Positions 26,808 to 35,567 of a stretch of 41,797 bases of DNA are shown in pieces. The stretch is from assembly GCA_902464345.1 (NCBI GenBank), contig CABQJA010000002.1, forward strand, positions 1 to 41,797, in the 5' to 3' direction. Made by a program: the position numbers and the translations under genes. Position 1 is the stretch's first letter; each line of letters starts with the position of its first letter. The notes below the pieces were generated by a model that saw only the letters and a program-made list of their open reading frames with translations, ran no database searches and was not told where the DNA came from. The stretch is from an uncultured Clostridium sp. (GTDB lineage Bacteria; Bacillota; Clostridia; Lachnospirales; Lachnospiraceae).

Positions 26808-28415
26808 TTAACGATCCCATTTATCGCAAAGAGAGTTGATCTGGTCTGTAAATTTGATCAGATCCTTGTTGGCACCACCTTCATTATGGCGGATAACCGC
26901 AATCAGGCGCTGACCGGCAGCAACGAGACGCAGATAAATATTGGTAGCACGGATAGATTTCTCCTTTGCGGTGGTCTGCTGCTTATGGACACGATTGCCA
27001 TCACTCAGCCATTTGCCCTCTAACAGGTCAAAGGAAGCACCGGTATATGGAGCCTCTGCATCATAACCATGCTCGTCACGCAGGCAGGCGGTAAAGGAAT
27101 CACAGACACTGTCCTCGCCATGAACGACAAATACCTTTTTCGGCTTTGGAGACATTGCTTCCAGCCATTTGATCAGATGATTCTTATCGGCATGACCGCT
27201 GATACCTTCCAGCTTTTCAATGTGAGCCTCAACCTCAATCGTCTCTCCGAAAAGAGTTACTGCTTTTGCACCCTCCAGTAAGGCACGACCGAGGGTACCG
27301 TTTGCCTGATAACCAACGAAAAGAACGGTACATTCCGGACGCCACAGATTATGCTTTAAGTGATGACGGATACGGCCTGCCTCGCACATACCGGAAGCGG
27401 AGAGGATAACCTTTGGATTCGGATTGAAATTAATCGCCTTGGATTCGTCACTGGTAACGGAGGTCTTCAGTCCCGGGAAGGCGATCGGGTTAATTCCCTG
27501 ACGCACCAGAGCCATGGCCTCCTCATCAAAGCAGCTCTCTACATTACGGTTAAATACGTTTGTGGCCTCTACAGCTAACGGACTATCTACAAACACTTCA
27601 AAGTCCGGATATTCCGGAAGCAGATTCTGTGTCTTGATCTCACGGATGAAATATAACAGCTCCTGAGTTCTTCCGACTGCGAAGGATGGAATGACCACGT
27701 TGCCGCCACGCTGAAACGTATCCCGGATGATGCGGGTCAGTGCCGCTACATAATCCAGTGTTGCGGTATGGTTCCGGTCACCATAGGTAGACTCCATAAT
27801 GACGTAATCCGCATCGGAAAGATACTGGGGATCCCGGATCAGTGGCTGATTGATATTACCGATATCGCCGGAAAATGCCAGCTTTACGGTCTTGTCATCC
27901 TCGGTAGCCCACAGCTCAATGCTGGCGGAACCGAGCAGGTGACCAACATCGGAAAAACGTACTTCGATTCCGTCACAGATGCTGACCTTTGCATCGTAGT
28001 CCAAAGAGTGGAAATGAGCGATGACATTCTCTGCATCCTGAATGGTATAGAGCGGAATGACCTCCGGCAGACCGGATCGTCTGGCCTTCCGGTTCTTCCA
28101 TTCGGCCTCCATTTCCTGAATATGAGCACTGTCACGCAGCATGATCTGGCATAGATCGGTGGTTGCCTTTGTAGCAAAAATGGTGCCACGAAATCCGTGT
28201 GAATAAAGAAAAGGCAGGTATCCGCTGTGATCGATATGCGCATGTGTCAGAAACACATAGTCCAGATCTGCAGCGGCACAGGGAAGCTCTTCGTTCTCAT
28301 AGATATCAGCTCCCTGTTCCAGACCGCAGTCGATCGTCAGACGTTTACCTGCGATTTCCAGATAGTGACAACTGCCGGTAACCTCATGGTCAGCCCCAAT
28401 AAAAGTTAGTTTCAT
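26808..28415 (-). CDS. Beta-CASP metallo-beta-lactamase protein, probable ribonuclease
   Basis: A 535-residue zinc hydrolase. The metallo-beta-lactamase motif is H58-A-H60-I-D62-H63, followed by GDIGN. The beta-CASP and RNA-specificity parts show SFAVGRTQELLYF, SASGMCEAGR and GISGHADKNHL, then VVHGED. This arrangement matches the KH-less CPSF/YsH1-type nucleases that process RNA, so RNA cleavage is the likely role. I chose the ATG at 28415 because a GGGGG stretch lies nine bases upstream; a TTG six bases earlier is too close to it. It has a strong promoter of its own. The C-terminal tail of about 70 residues after the specificity domain is not recognised. Confidence 0.88.
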   Translation of the reverse strand: MKLTFIGADHEVTGSCHYLEIAGKRLTIDCGLEQGADIYENEELPCAAADLDYVFLTHAHIDHSGYLPFLYSHGFRGTIFATKATTDLCQIMLRDSAHIQEMEAEWKNRKARRSGLPEVIPLYTIQDAENVIAHFHSLDYDAKVSICDGIEVRFSDVGHLLGSASIELWATEDDKTVKLAFSGDIGNINQPLIRDPQYLSDADYVIMESTYGDRNHTATLDYVAALTRIIRDTFQRGGNVVIPSFAVGRTQELLYFIREIKTQNLLPEYPDFEVFVDSPLAVEATNVFNRNVESCFDEEAMALVRQGINPIAFPGLKTSVTSDESKAINFNPNPKVILSASGMCEAGRIRHHLKHNLWRPECTVLFVGYQANGTLGRALLEGAKAVTLFGETIEVEAHIEKLEGISGHADKNHLIKWLEAMSPKPKKVFVVHGEDSVCDSFTACLRDEHGYDAEAPYTGASFDLLEGKWLSDGNRVHKQQTTAKEKSIRATNIYLRLVAAGQRLIAVIRHNEGGANKDLIKFTDQINSLCDKWDR

Positions 28416-28445
28416 AAGCAAGTACCCCCATAAATTGATAATATT

Positions 28446-28474
28446 ATTATAGTATAGGCAAGGGGGTTTTTCAA
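28446..28474 (-). promoter_or_regulatory. Promoter of the beta-CASP nuclease gene
   Basis: On the minus strand TTGAAA (28469-28474), a 17-base spacer and a perfect TATAAT (28446-28451) lie 30 bases upstream of the ATG. It makes the gene independent of the amidohydrolase upstream on the same strand. Confidence 0.8.
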
Positions 28475-28510
28475 TGTGCAGATGTGGGTGGTTTGTTGGG
28501 AAAACGGATT

Positions 28511-29791
28511 TTACAGGAATTTATCCAGTTCCGTTTCCACCTGCTTCCGCTTTCTGATCTTTGGATGATTGAGAATAGTGCCTCTGGTAATTACCATTTC
28601 CGGGTATCTCAGAGCACGCAGGTCATCCAGTGGATTTCCGGCGATGACAAGCATATCGGCAGATTTTCCCTTCTCGATGGAACCGGTTATATGGCCGATT
28701 CCGGCAAGCTCGGCACTTCTTCCGGTTGCGGTATAGATGGCAAAAGCGTTGGAGACACCGACATACTTGTGGAAGTAGTAGAGTTCACGCCAGAAGTCAT
28801 ACTGCGTGATCCACGGACAGCCGACATCATTGCCGAGAACAACCGGAATATCGTTTTCCAGAGCTGCCTTTGCACAGGCAATGATTCCCTCAAATACTAC
28901 ATTGCCATTGTATTGTTCCACCTCTGTCGCATTGGTGACTGAACGGTCAAATAAAGCATATGGCAGAGCCGGTGAAAGCGTGGTACAAAGGAAAGCACCA
29001 CGTTCCTTGAAGAGCCTGATCATATCATCACTTAATTTGGCACCGTGTTCAATGGAGTCGACTCCGTTTTCCAGAGCAACACGCACGCCCTCCGGAGATT
29101 CCACATGGGCAGCAACCAGATAGCCGTCTTCATGTGCCTTCTGGCATACGGCACGCACCATTTCCGGTGACATTTTCAGTTCGCCGGGAACCCCTTTTTC
29201 CTTGGCATCCATAACACCACCGGTGATCATGAGCTTGATCAGATCGACCTTTTCTTCCTCTGATTTCGCAAGCTGGCGGAGGGCATCATCTATCGTTTCG
29301 GCGGCAATGGCAACCGAGCCTGCCATGTGCCCGCCGGGAACAGAGATTCCCTGATTCGCGGCAAGGATACGGGGACCTGTTTTGGTTCCGGCCTCGATCT
29401 CATCACGCAGACGGGTATCGAAGTCACCGAGACCGCCAACGGTCCGGATGGTGGTAACACCGCTCAGAAGTTCATCCTTTGCAAAGCCGGTGACCATTTT
29501 ATAGGCAATCTTACGGGTAAGAGAAGAACCCATGATGGTGTTGACCAGCTTCTCATTGTCACGCTGCTTTTTCTGTGGTTTACCATTTCCGGCAAGGTGG
29601 ACATGCATATTGATCAGACCCGGCAGGATATACTTCCCCTCAAGATCAATGATATCGTAATTCTGAAGGTCTGCGGTGTCCGGCACAATATCTGTGATAA
29701 TGCCATCCTGCACCAGAATGCAGAGACCGTTCTGCACCTGCATATCTTTGGTTCCGTCCAGAATTTTTCCGTTTATAAATGCATAATTCAT
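28511..29791 (-). CDS. Metal-dependent amidohydrolase (imidazolonepropionase-like)
   Basis: A 426-residue amidohydrolase-superfamily protein. Metal ligands include H63 and H65 in NMHVHLAG, then K in LIKLMITGG, H in VAAHVESPEG and SIEHGAKLS, and a late Asp in VLGNDVGCPW. The C-terminal strands (IEKGKSADMLVIAGNPLDDL) are typical of imidazolonepropionase/prolidase-like members. The substrate cannot be read; related enzymes cleave cyclic amides or N-acyl/dipeptide bonds. GAGGAA precedes the ATG by six bases. No terminator is obvious at its 3' end. Confidence 0.88.
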   Translation of the reverse strand: MNYAFINGKILDGTKDMQVQNGLCILVQDGIITDIVPDTADLQNYDIIDLEGKYILPGLINMHVHLAGNGKPQKKQRDNEKLVNTIMGSSLTRKIAYKMVTGFAKDELLSGVTTIRTVGGLGDFDTRLRDEIEAGTKTGPRILAANQGISVPGGHMAGSVAIAAETIDDALRQLAKSEEEKVDLIKLMITGGVMDAKEKGVPGELKMSPEMVRAVCQKAHEDGYLVAAHVESPEGVRVALENGVDSIEHGAKLSDDMIRLFKERGAFLCTTLSPALPYALFDRSVTNATEVEQYNGNVVFEGIIACAKAALENDIPVVLGNDVGCPWITQYDFWRELYYFHKYVGVSNAFAIYTATGRSAELAGIGHITGSIEKGKSADMLVIAGNPLDDLRALRYPEMVITRGTILNHPKIRKRKQVETELDKFL

Positions 29792-29964
29792 ATTAATTCC
29801 TCGATTCGTTCAGATTATTATCTAACTATACAACAGCAGGGAAAGGTTTGGCAAGATGTAGAAGTATAACAGGCTTCAAAGCTGTGGGTTCCGAAAATTA
29901 CAAGTATATACAGGCACGAATTGGTACTATTTGTTTACTAAAATCAGAACAGGAGGAAGATTCA

Positions 29965-31122
29965 ATGGTAAATTATACATGTATGCAGAATGTGAAGCTT
30001 ATGGTAGGAGAAGGCTGCCATACGCAGATGGGAGAAGCTTTAAAAGAAGCCGGGTATAAAAAGGCATTTGTTGTCTATGATGGTGGTGTGAAAGCAGCCG
30101 GGATCATAGATCAGGTATTAGCAAGTCTGCGGGCGGCGGGAATGGATTATGCGGAGTTCGATAAGGTGCTGCCGGATCCGCCGGCGGAAGTCGTGGATGA
30201 GGGCGCAAAGCTTTGTAATGCGGCGGCCTGTGATTGTGTCATTGGTATCGGAGGCGGAAGTGCGATCGATACGGCGAAGGGAATTAACATTTTACGTGTA
30301 AACGGAGGAAACATTCTGGATTATGCCAATCCGGAAAAGGAAATGAAGAAATCTTCCGGATTAATGAGTGTTCCGACAACTTCCGGAACCGGCTCGGAAA
30401 TGTCAAACGGACTCATTATTTCCGATACGGCAAATAACAGTAAGGTTGCGATTCTTGTAGTAAACGGTATGAGCGAATTTGCGGTTGTTGATCCGGCATT
30501 CGCCGCAGGAATGCCATTGGGACTTACGATTATGACCGGTCTGGATGTATTTTCTCATGCAGCGGAGGGATATACTTCTGCGTTGGCAAATCCGATGACG
30601 GATCTGATCAATATATCAATTATGCAGACCGTTGCCAAATATCTGCCGCGGGCAGTGGCAGACGGAAAGGATATGGAGGCACGGACGAAAATGCATATTG
30701 CGGCTTCACTGGGAGGATGGATGTTAGCGAATTCCAGTGCACACGTAGGACACTCCATCGCTCATGTCATAGGCGGAATGTATCATATTCCGCATGGTGC
30801 ATGCTGTGCATATTCGCTTCCGGTTGTACTGGAAATGGTCAGTGCGGCTTTGCCTGAAAAGGTAAAGACAGTCGGAGAAATATTGGGCGCAGTCTATGAC
30901 GAAACGGAGGATGCACAGCAGATAGGAGAAAAGACCGCTGCGTGTTATAAGAAATTTGCATACGAAATTGTCGGTGTCAAGCAGATCCGGGAATATACGA
31001 CGGATGATACAAAGCTTGATGAGCTTGCAAAGCGTGTGGCGGCAGAACCACTGGCAGCGCTGTCATCGGTAGCGATTACAGAAGAAAATGCAATGGAAAT
31101 GCTAAAGAAGATTTTTGCATAG
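29965..31122 (+). CDS. Iron-containing alcohol dehydrogenase
   Basis: A 385-residue group III, iron-dependent alcohol dehydrogenase. The ligands D194, H198, H263 and H277 fall at or near the positions known for FucO, in LDVFSHAAEG and GHSIAHVIGGMYHIPHG. The NAD-binding GIGGGSAIDTAKG is intact, as is PTTSGTGSE. The ATG at 29965 follows AGGAGG; a longer reading from 29848 has an unlikely, unconserved N-terminus. The following gene is a CoA transferase, so the enzyme may reduce or oxidise a (semi)aldehyde linked to a CoA ester, for example a hydroxy acid. The exact substrate is unknown. Confidence 0.92.
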   Translation: MVNYTCMQNVKLMVGEGCHTQMGEALKEAGYKKAFVVYDGGVKAAGIIDQVLASLRAAGMDYAEFDKVLPDPPAEVVDEGAKLCNAAACDCVIGIGGGSAIDTAKGINILRVNGGNILDYANPEKEMKKSSGLMSVPTTSGTGSEMSNGLIISDTANNSKVAILVVNGMSEFAVVDPAFAAGMPLGLTIMTGLDVFSHAAEGYTSALANPMTDLINISIMQTVAKYLPRAVADGKDMEARTKMHIAASLGGWMLANSSAHVGHSIAHVIGGMYHIPHGACCAYSLPVVLEMVSAALPEKVKTVGEILGAVYDETEDAQQIGEKTAACYKKFAYEIVGVKQIREYTTDDTKLDELAKRVAAEPLAALSSVAITEENAMEMLKKIFA

Positions 31123-31246
31123 AAGACGAGCAGAAGAACCTCTTGCACATATAAGCCGGATTGAGTTATCATCTAATAAGAGCGGATGGCATGGTCACTC
31201 TGTGAGCATTACGAATCCGGGAATGTGACTTTGAGAGGAAAATATC

Positions 31247-32776
31247 ATGTATAAGGTAATGACAAAAGAGGAAGCAGTAGGATTGATCAAAGACGGAGAT
31301 GTTATCGCACTGAACTCGTTTCTTGGAATTGACAATCCGGTGGAACTGCATGAGGCATTGTATGATCGATTTAAAGCAACCGGTTCACCGAAGCATTTAA
31401 CTGAGATTTCCAGTGCCGGGTTCGGCGCATGGGATGAGAATCGGGCAGCCGAGCGTTATATCCGGGAAGGTGCGGTTGATAAGATCATATGCGGGCATTT
31501 CGGTGCCATGTACAGTACGAAGCGACTGGTTCTGGAAGATAAATTCGAAGCGTATAACCTGCCGCTTGGATGCATTTCACATGCGATTCGGGCACAGGCG
31601 GGCGGACTTCCGGGTGCACTTTCAAAGGTTGGTCTGGATATTTTTGTGGATCCACGGCTGGAGGGACCCGGAATTAACTCCATTTCCAAGGATGACTCGC
31701 TTGTCAAATATGTGGAGCTGGACGGAGAAGAGTTCCTGTATTATAAATTGCCGAAGATCAATGTAGCGATCATTAAAGGTACGGCAGCGGATTATAAGGG
31801 AAATATTTCCTTTGAGGATATGTTTACCGCAGGGGATGCATTATCAATCTGTCAGGCGGTAAAGGCGAACGGCGGAACGGTTATCGTGCAGGTAGACCGT
31901 CTGGTAGTACGTCCATCCAGACCGCACAGCACGATCATTCCGGGCTGTCTGGTAGATGCGATCGTGGAGGTGAAGCCGGAGCTGCGGCATGCCGCATATG
32001 AGTCGCTGACCGGTAGCTTTGAAATCCCGTATTCACAGTGGCAGGACTGGGCCGAGATGCTGGAAAAACGGACAATGACCAAAAGTGTTGTCAATACGAG
32101 TGCGGAAATCATTGGCAGGCGTGCGGCACAGGAGTTAAAGCCGGACGATATCGTGAATATCGGTGTCGGTATTCCGGAAACCGTTTCCAAATACGCACGG
32201 GAAAACGGCATGCTGGATAAGATTACGCTTACGGTAGAATCGGGCGGTGTCGGGGGATTTCCGGCATCCGGAAAGGTGTTCGGCGCGGTAATCGGCGCGG
32301 ATTCCATCTATGATATGGCCAATCAGTTTGACCTGTATAACAACGGTGGTCTGGATATCTGTTTTATGGGAGGTATTGAGGTCGACCGTTTTGGAAATGT
32401 AAATGCGCATAACGGACCGGGAGCCTTTGCAGGAGTCGGAGGCTTCGCTAATATCACAGCCAAGACACCAACGGTTGTATTCTGCCTTACATTTGATACC
32501 AAGGGACTGAGCGTGGAAGAGAAGAACGGTAAAGTGTCGATCCAGAATGAGGGAGCTATTTCAAAATTTGTCGATCATGTAAAAAGTATCAGCTTTTCGG
32601 CGAAACGTGCGAAGGCAAACGGACAGAGGGTGATCTATGTGACAGAACGATGTGTATTTGAACTGGCAGAGAGTGGTCTGAAGCTGACAGAGGTCTATCC
32701 GGGCATAGACATGGAACGGGATATTTTAAGCAGGCTGCCGTTTGAAGTGGAAGTAGATGAGCTGTTGCAGTTCTAA
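31247..32776 (+). CDS. Fused acyl-CoA:carboxylate CoA transferase (propionate CoA transferase/YdiF-like)
   Basis: A 509-residue family I CoA transferase with both half-domains in one chain. The N-terminal (alpha) part contains GAMYSTKRLV and GALSKVGLDIFVDPR, and the C-terminal (beta) part the catalytic E331 in LTVESGGVGGFP, followed by GGIEVDRFGNVNAH. The length fits propionate/acetate CoA transferases of Pct or YdiF type. It would move CoA between short acyl-CoAs and acetate or similar acids in fermentation. GAGAGGAAA precedes the ATG. The gap to the dehydrogenase is 124 bases, and a TTGCAC-N18-TATCAT pair inside it could be a weak promoter. Confidence 0.92.
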   Translation: MYKVMTKEEAVGLIKDGDVIALNSFLGIDNPVELHEALYDRFKATGSPKHLTEISSAGFGAWDENRAAERYIREGAVDKIICGHFGAMYSTKRLVLEDKFEAYNLPLGCISHAIRAQAGGLPGALSKVGLDIFVDPRLEGPGINSISKDDSLVKYVELDGEEFLYYKLPKINVAIIKGTAADYKGNISFEDMFTAGDALSICQAVKANGGTVIVQVDRLVVRPSRPHSTIIPGCLVDAIVEVKPELRHAAYESLTGSFEIPYSQWQDWAEMLEKRTMTKSVVNTSAEIIGRRAAQELKPDDIVNIGVGIPETVSKYARENGMLDKITLTVESGGVGGFPASGKVFGAVIGADSIYDMANQFDLYNNGGLDICFMGGIEVDRFGNVNAHNGPGAFAGVGGFANITAKTPTVVFCLTFDTKGLSVEEKNGKVSIQNEGAISKFVDHVKSISFSAKRAKANGQRVIYVTERCVFELAESGLKLTEVYPGIDMERDILSRLPFEVEVDELLQF

Positions 32777-32795
32777 AGGTCAAAGGAGAATCAGG

Positions 32796-33716
32796 ATGAG
32801 CGTTTCGGGAGCAATGGCATATGGAATGCTGAAAGCGATGACAACAATAGTTCCGTCGATGAAAGAGGATTTTACAGACATTGATACAAAGCTTGCAAAA
32901 GCAAAAAAAATCAACGAGAAGAATCGGTATGTGTTTCCGACCGATAGGAAGGCTCTGTATAAAGAAATAACAGTAGACGGCTATCCGTGTCTGATTGTCA
33001 GAAGCAGAAAGACGGTAAATAAGAAGAATAAGGGACTTTTGCTCATATATGGCGGAGATACCCGCCAGTGGAAGAGTGAGCTTCCCATGGCAAGAGACTA
33101 TGGGAACCGGACGGGAATGGATGTATGGTATCCTGTGTATCCGCCGATCAGTGAAGTAAATATAACGGTTACCTTATCGGTGTTGTATGATACATACTGC
33201 AGAATGGTGCGGAAGTACGGGGCGGAGAATATTGCAATCGTGGGAGATTCCATGGGCGGATTGTTTGCGGCCGGTATTATAAACCGGATCAACAGAGACG
33301 GATCGGTGGTTGGCATGCCAAGGCTGTTTATCGGAAATTCGCCTGCGGGTGTACCGGATACAGAGGAAGACTGGCAGGAGATGGAGAAATATGCGTCCAG
33401 GGATCCGCTTTTTACCGTGAATGCATTCCGGGGAATCGGAATAACTGCTTCCCATGGACAGGAGACGCCAAAGGATACTTATTGCCCTGTTTATATGGAT
33501 TTTCGGAATGCTCCGGATACCTATATGTACTATGCGGAGGAAATCTGTGCCGGAAATATCAGGGCATACAGAAAGGCATATGAGGAAGCCGGTGTCGGAG
33601 ACCGGCTGCATATACACCTGCAACCCGGAATGATGCACGGATATTCCAGTGTGCCGGTATTTCCGGAAAGTAAGAGGTGTTTTTATGAGACAATCCGGTT
33701 ATTGAATGAGGTGTAA
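32796..33716 (+). CDS. Alpha/beta hydrolase, acetyl-esterase-like
   Basis: A 306-residue alpha/beta hydrolase. The nucleophile is S152 in VGDSMGGLFAAG, and the probable catalytic His is H281 in MMHGYSS. The oxyanion-hole segment reads LLIYGGDTRQW instead of the HGGG of hormone-sensitive-lipase types, so it is not a textbook member. No signal peptide is seen. The ATG at 32796 follows AAAGGAG. It lies 19 bases behind the CoA transferase gene and is probably co-transcribed. An esterase or thioesterase acting on a product of that pathway is possible but unproven. Confidence 0.82.
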   Translation: MSVSGAMAYGMLKAMTTIVPSMKEDFTDIDTKLAKAKKINEKNRYVFPTDRKALYKEITVDGYPCLIVRSRKTVNKKNKGLLLIYGGDTRQWKSELPMARDYGNRTGMDVWYPVYPPISEVNITVTLSVLYDTYCRMVRKYGAENIAIVGDSMGGLFAAGIINRINRDGSVVGMPRLFIGNSPAGVPDTEEDWQEMEKYASRDPLFTVNAFRGIGITASHGQETPKDTYCPVYMDFRNAPDTYMYYAEEICAGNIRAYRKAYEEAGVGDRLHIHLQPGMMHGYSSVPVFPESKRCFYETIRLLNEV

Positions 33717-33763
33717 GCGGGATGAATGGTGTGCCGGGTAAAAAATGACGAAAAATTGTTTAC

Positions 33764-33792
33764 TTGAAATACCTACAGGCAAAGCTTATAAT
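33764..33792 (+). promoter_or_regulatory. Promoter of the DUF1653 gene
   Basis: TTGAAA (33764-33769), a 17-base spacer and a perfect TATAAT (33787-33792) lie 43 bases upstream of the ATG. Confidence 0.8.
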
Positions 33793-33835
33793 AAATAACA
33801 GGTATTATAAATGGAACTAAGAAGGAAGGGCTAAT

Positions 33836-34444
33836 ATGAGTCAGACATCACGTCCCGTTCCGGGACAACGTTATCGTCATTTTAAGGGGAATCTGTACCA
33901 GATCCTGACACTGGCATATGATTCCGAAACAAATGAGGAAATGGTGGTATATCAGGCATTATATGGAGATTTTATAGTATATGTCCGCTCGCTGGAGATG
34001 TTTTTGGAGCCGGTAGACCGGGAGAAGTATCCGAACGCCAGACAGCAGTACCGGTTTGAACGGGTTTATCCGGAAATCGTGCCGGAACCGGAGACCGGAA
34101 TCAGTCGAAGCGATGCAGCAGGCTTTAAGAGCGTCAGACCGGAGACGGAGGATGCGTATCAGCAGTCGGCCGTGCAGTCTGCAGCCGGAGGAACGGCAGA
34201 GAGGGCAGACGAAACAGAGACCGAGGGTGTGAATCCGCTGCTGATCCAGTTTCTGGATGCCGATACCTATACGGATAAATTAAAAATATTTCTGGAAATG
34301 CGGGATACGATCAATGAGGTTCTCCTGACGGATGTAGCGGCTTCCCTGGATATATCAACGGGAACAGGAAGTCTGGAGGAGCAGTATTCCAGTGTGCAGT
34401 ATGCATTGCATACGCTCGCAAAGTATGAGAGAAACAAGCGATAA
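33836..34444 (+). CDS. DUF1653-domain protein with extra C-terminal helical region
   Basis: A 202-residue protein. Residues about 8-72 match the DUF1653 pattern (PGQRYRHFKGNLYQILTLA, then MVVYQALYGD and a VRSLEMFL strand). A charged, low-complexity linker (about 75-132) joins it to a helical C-terminal part (about 133-202) starting NPLLIQFLDADTYTDKL. The function of DUF1653 is not established; the small all-beta fold suggests binding rather than catalysis. The ATG follows AAGGAAGGG. The gene has its own strong promoter and is followed by a small coiled-coil gene. Confidence 0.8.
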   Translation: MSQTSRPVPGQRYRHFKGNLYQILTLAYDSETNEEMVVYQALYGDFIVYVRSLEMFLEPVDREKYPNARQQYRFERVYPEIVPEPETGISRSDAAGFKSVRPETEDAYQQSAVQSAAGGTAERADETETEGVNPLLIQFLDADTYTDKLKIFLEMRDTINEVLLTDVAASLDISTGTGSLEEQYSSVQYALHTLAKYERNKR

Positions 34445-34513
34445 GACATAGGATATATAAGACAGTGATAGGATCGTAAATGCTCGCAGGGCAATGAAAG
34501 GCAGGGGGACAGG

Positions 34514-34735
34514 ATGGTTAAGCGTAAGACAAAGCAGGCATTGGAAGGTAAATTAAACGAGCTGAAGATGAATCTGGAGAATAACTATAAGGATCTGGCG
34601 AGAACTGCACTGAAGGAGTATCAGGAGCTGGTAGAGCAGTATCGGAGTTCCGGTGAGTTAAAAGAAAAGGATTACGGAAAATACAAGCAGATTGCGGATG
34701 AGTATGAGATGCGGATGCAGAATTATCATCACTAG
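34514..34735 (+). CDS. Small charged helical protein
   Basis: A 73-residue, Lys/Glu-rich protein predicted to be almost all helix, probably a coiled coil (ALEGKLNELKMNLENNYKDLA). No known domain is recognised. AGGGGG five bases before the ATG is a fair ribosome binding site. It follows the DUF1653 gene by 69 bases on the same strand, so the two may be expressed together. Confidence 0.6.
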   Translation: MVKRKTKQALEGKLNELKMNLENNYKDLARTALKEYQELVEQYRSSGELKEKDYGKYKQIADEYEMRMQNYHH

Positions 34736-34757
34736 AAATAGATAAAGAAAAACAGAC

Positions 34758-34801
34758 GAAAACAAAAAGAAAAGGTCAGCCTATATGCCGAGGTTGGCCT
34801 T
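34758..34801 (-). terminator. Terminator of the lytic transglycosylase gene, overlapping its 3' end
   Basis: On the minus strand AAGGCCAACCT pairs with AGGCTGACCTT (11 bases, two G-U pairs, eight-base loop), followed by TTCTTTTTGTTTT. The stop codon lies at the edge of the loop. The plus strand has five T shortly after, so it may also stop the small coiled-coil transcript. Confidence 0.65.
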
Positions 34802-35386
34802 GATTTTTGCAACAAAGTTCTGTGTTTCGGTAAAGGGTGGAATCCCACCATATCGGTCAACGGCACCGGAGCCCGCATTGTAAGCGGCCAGTGTCAGAGA
34901 AAGATCGCCCTGATAATGCTCGGATAACTGGGCTAATAGCTTCGCTCCGCCCATGATATTCTGATACGGATCATAAGAATCCGTAACACCCAGATAGGAT
35001 GCGGTGGAAGGCATCAGCTGCATGATACCGACTGCACCGGATGAAGATACGATATTGGACTGGAAATTCGACTCCTGCTTTGCAACGGCCTTTAACAGAT
35101 CCACGGAAAGATGATAGGTATTCGCTGCTTCCTGAAAATAAGCATCCAGATCTGCGGGAGAGGTCACATTGCCGCCGGCAACGGACGAAACCGTCTGACC
35201 GGAAACTGCTGTTCCGGAGGAGTAGGCAGCCGTACTGGCATTTAACATCTGCCGGAAAGCATCGGAGGAATCGGTGGCATAAGAAGAATCAGCAGACTGC
35301 GTTTTCTGCTGTACAAGCTTTGCTGTTTCGATTGCTTCCAAAAACTGTGCCTCGGTTGAGTAGGTCACAGATGAAACGTATGCCAT
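34781..35386 (-). CDS. Lytic transglycosylase (SLT/goose-lysozyme-like domain)
   Basis: A 201-residue protein whose C-terminal half (about 82-200) is a soluble lytic transglycosylase domain, cutting the glycan strands of peptidoglycan. The catalytic Glu is E105 in AKQESNFQ, followed by SGAVGIMQLMP and ALAAYNAG-type motifs (LAAYNAGSGAV). The first 80 residues are Ser/Thr/Ala-rich and lack a signal peptide. The ATG at 35386 is supported by AAGGA five bases upstream. An extension to 35452 would add a hydrophobic stretch but has no such site. How it reaches the wall is unclear; flagellar or non-classical export is possible. Confidence 0.88.
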   Translation of the reverse strand: MAYVSSVTYSTEAQFLEAIETAKLVQQKTQSADSSYATDSSDAFRQMLNASTAAYSSGTAVSGQTVSSVAGGNVTSPADLDAYFQEAANTYHLSVDLLKAVAKQESNFQSNIVSSSGAVGIMQLMPSTASYLGVTDSYDPYQNIMGGAKLLAQLSEHYQGDLSLTLAAYNAGSGAVDRYGGIPPFTETQNFVAKIKANLGI

Positions 35387-35496
35387 AAGAATCCTTCTCC
35401 AATCATTCATAAATCTATACAACAGTATAAAGAACTGCATCGAAAAAAGCAAGTCCTAACCGGATGAAAGACAGGCGGAAGAAACAACTTCTTTCA

Positions 35497-35526
35497 TAGA
35501 CAGACATGGGCGAAAGGTGGTATAAT
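35497..35526 (+). promoter_or_regulatory. Promoter of the hydrogenase operon
   Basis: TAGACA (35497-35502), an 18-base spacer and a perfect TATAAT (35521-35526) lie 41 bases before the ATG. Confidence 0.65.
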
Positions 35527-35567
35527 AACTCCAAATGTATTAAGACATAAAAGAGCGGAGGTTCAAT

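Noticed and set aside
29792..29964. Possible tRNA or riboswitch in the gap before the iron alcohol dehydrogenase
   Set aside because: No cloverleaf or known aptamer core could be drawn; I see nothing definite in this gap apart from the ribosome binding sites.
33811..33834. Seven-codon leader frame (MELRRKG) before the DUF1653 gene
   Set aside because: It overlaps that gene's ribosome binding site and shows no regulatory codons; probably chance.
35387..35452. Longer N-terminus for the lytic transglycosylase with a hydrophobic stretch
   Set aside because: It has no ribosome binding site, while the start at 35386 has one at good spacing.
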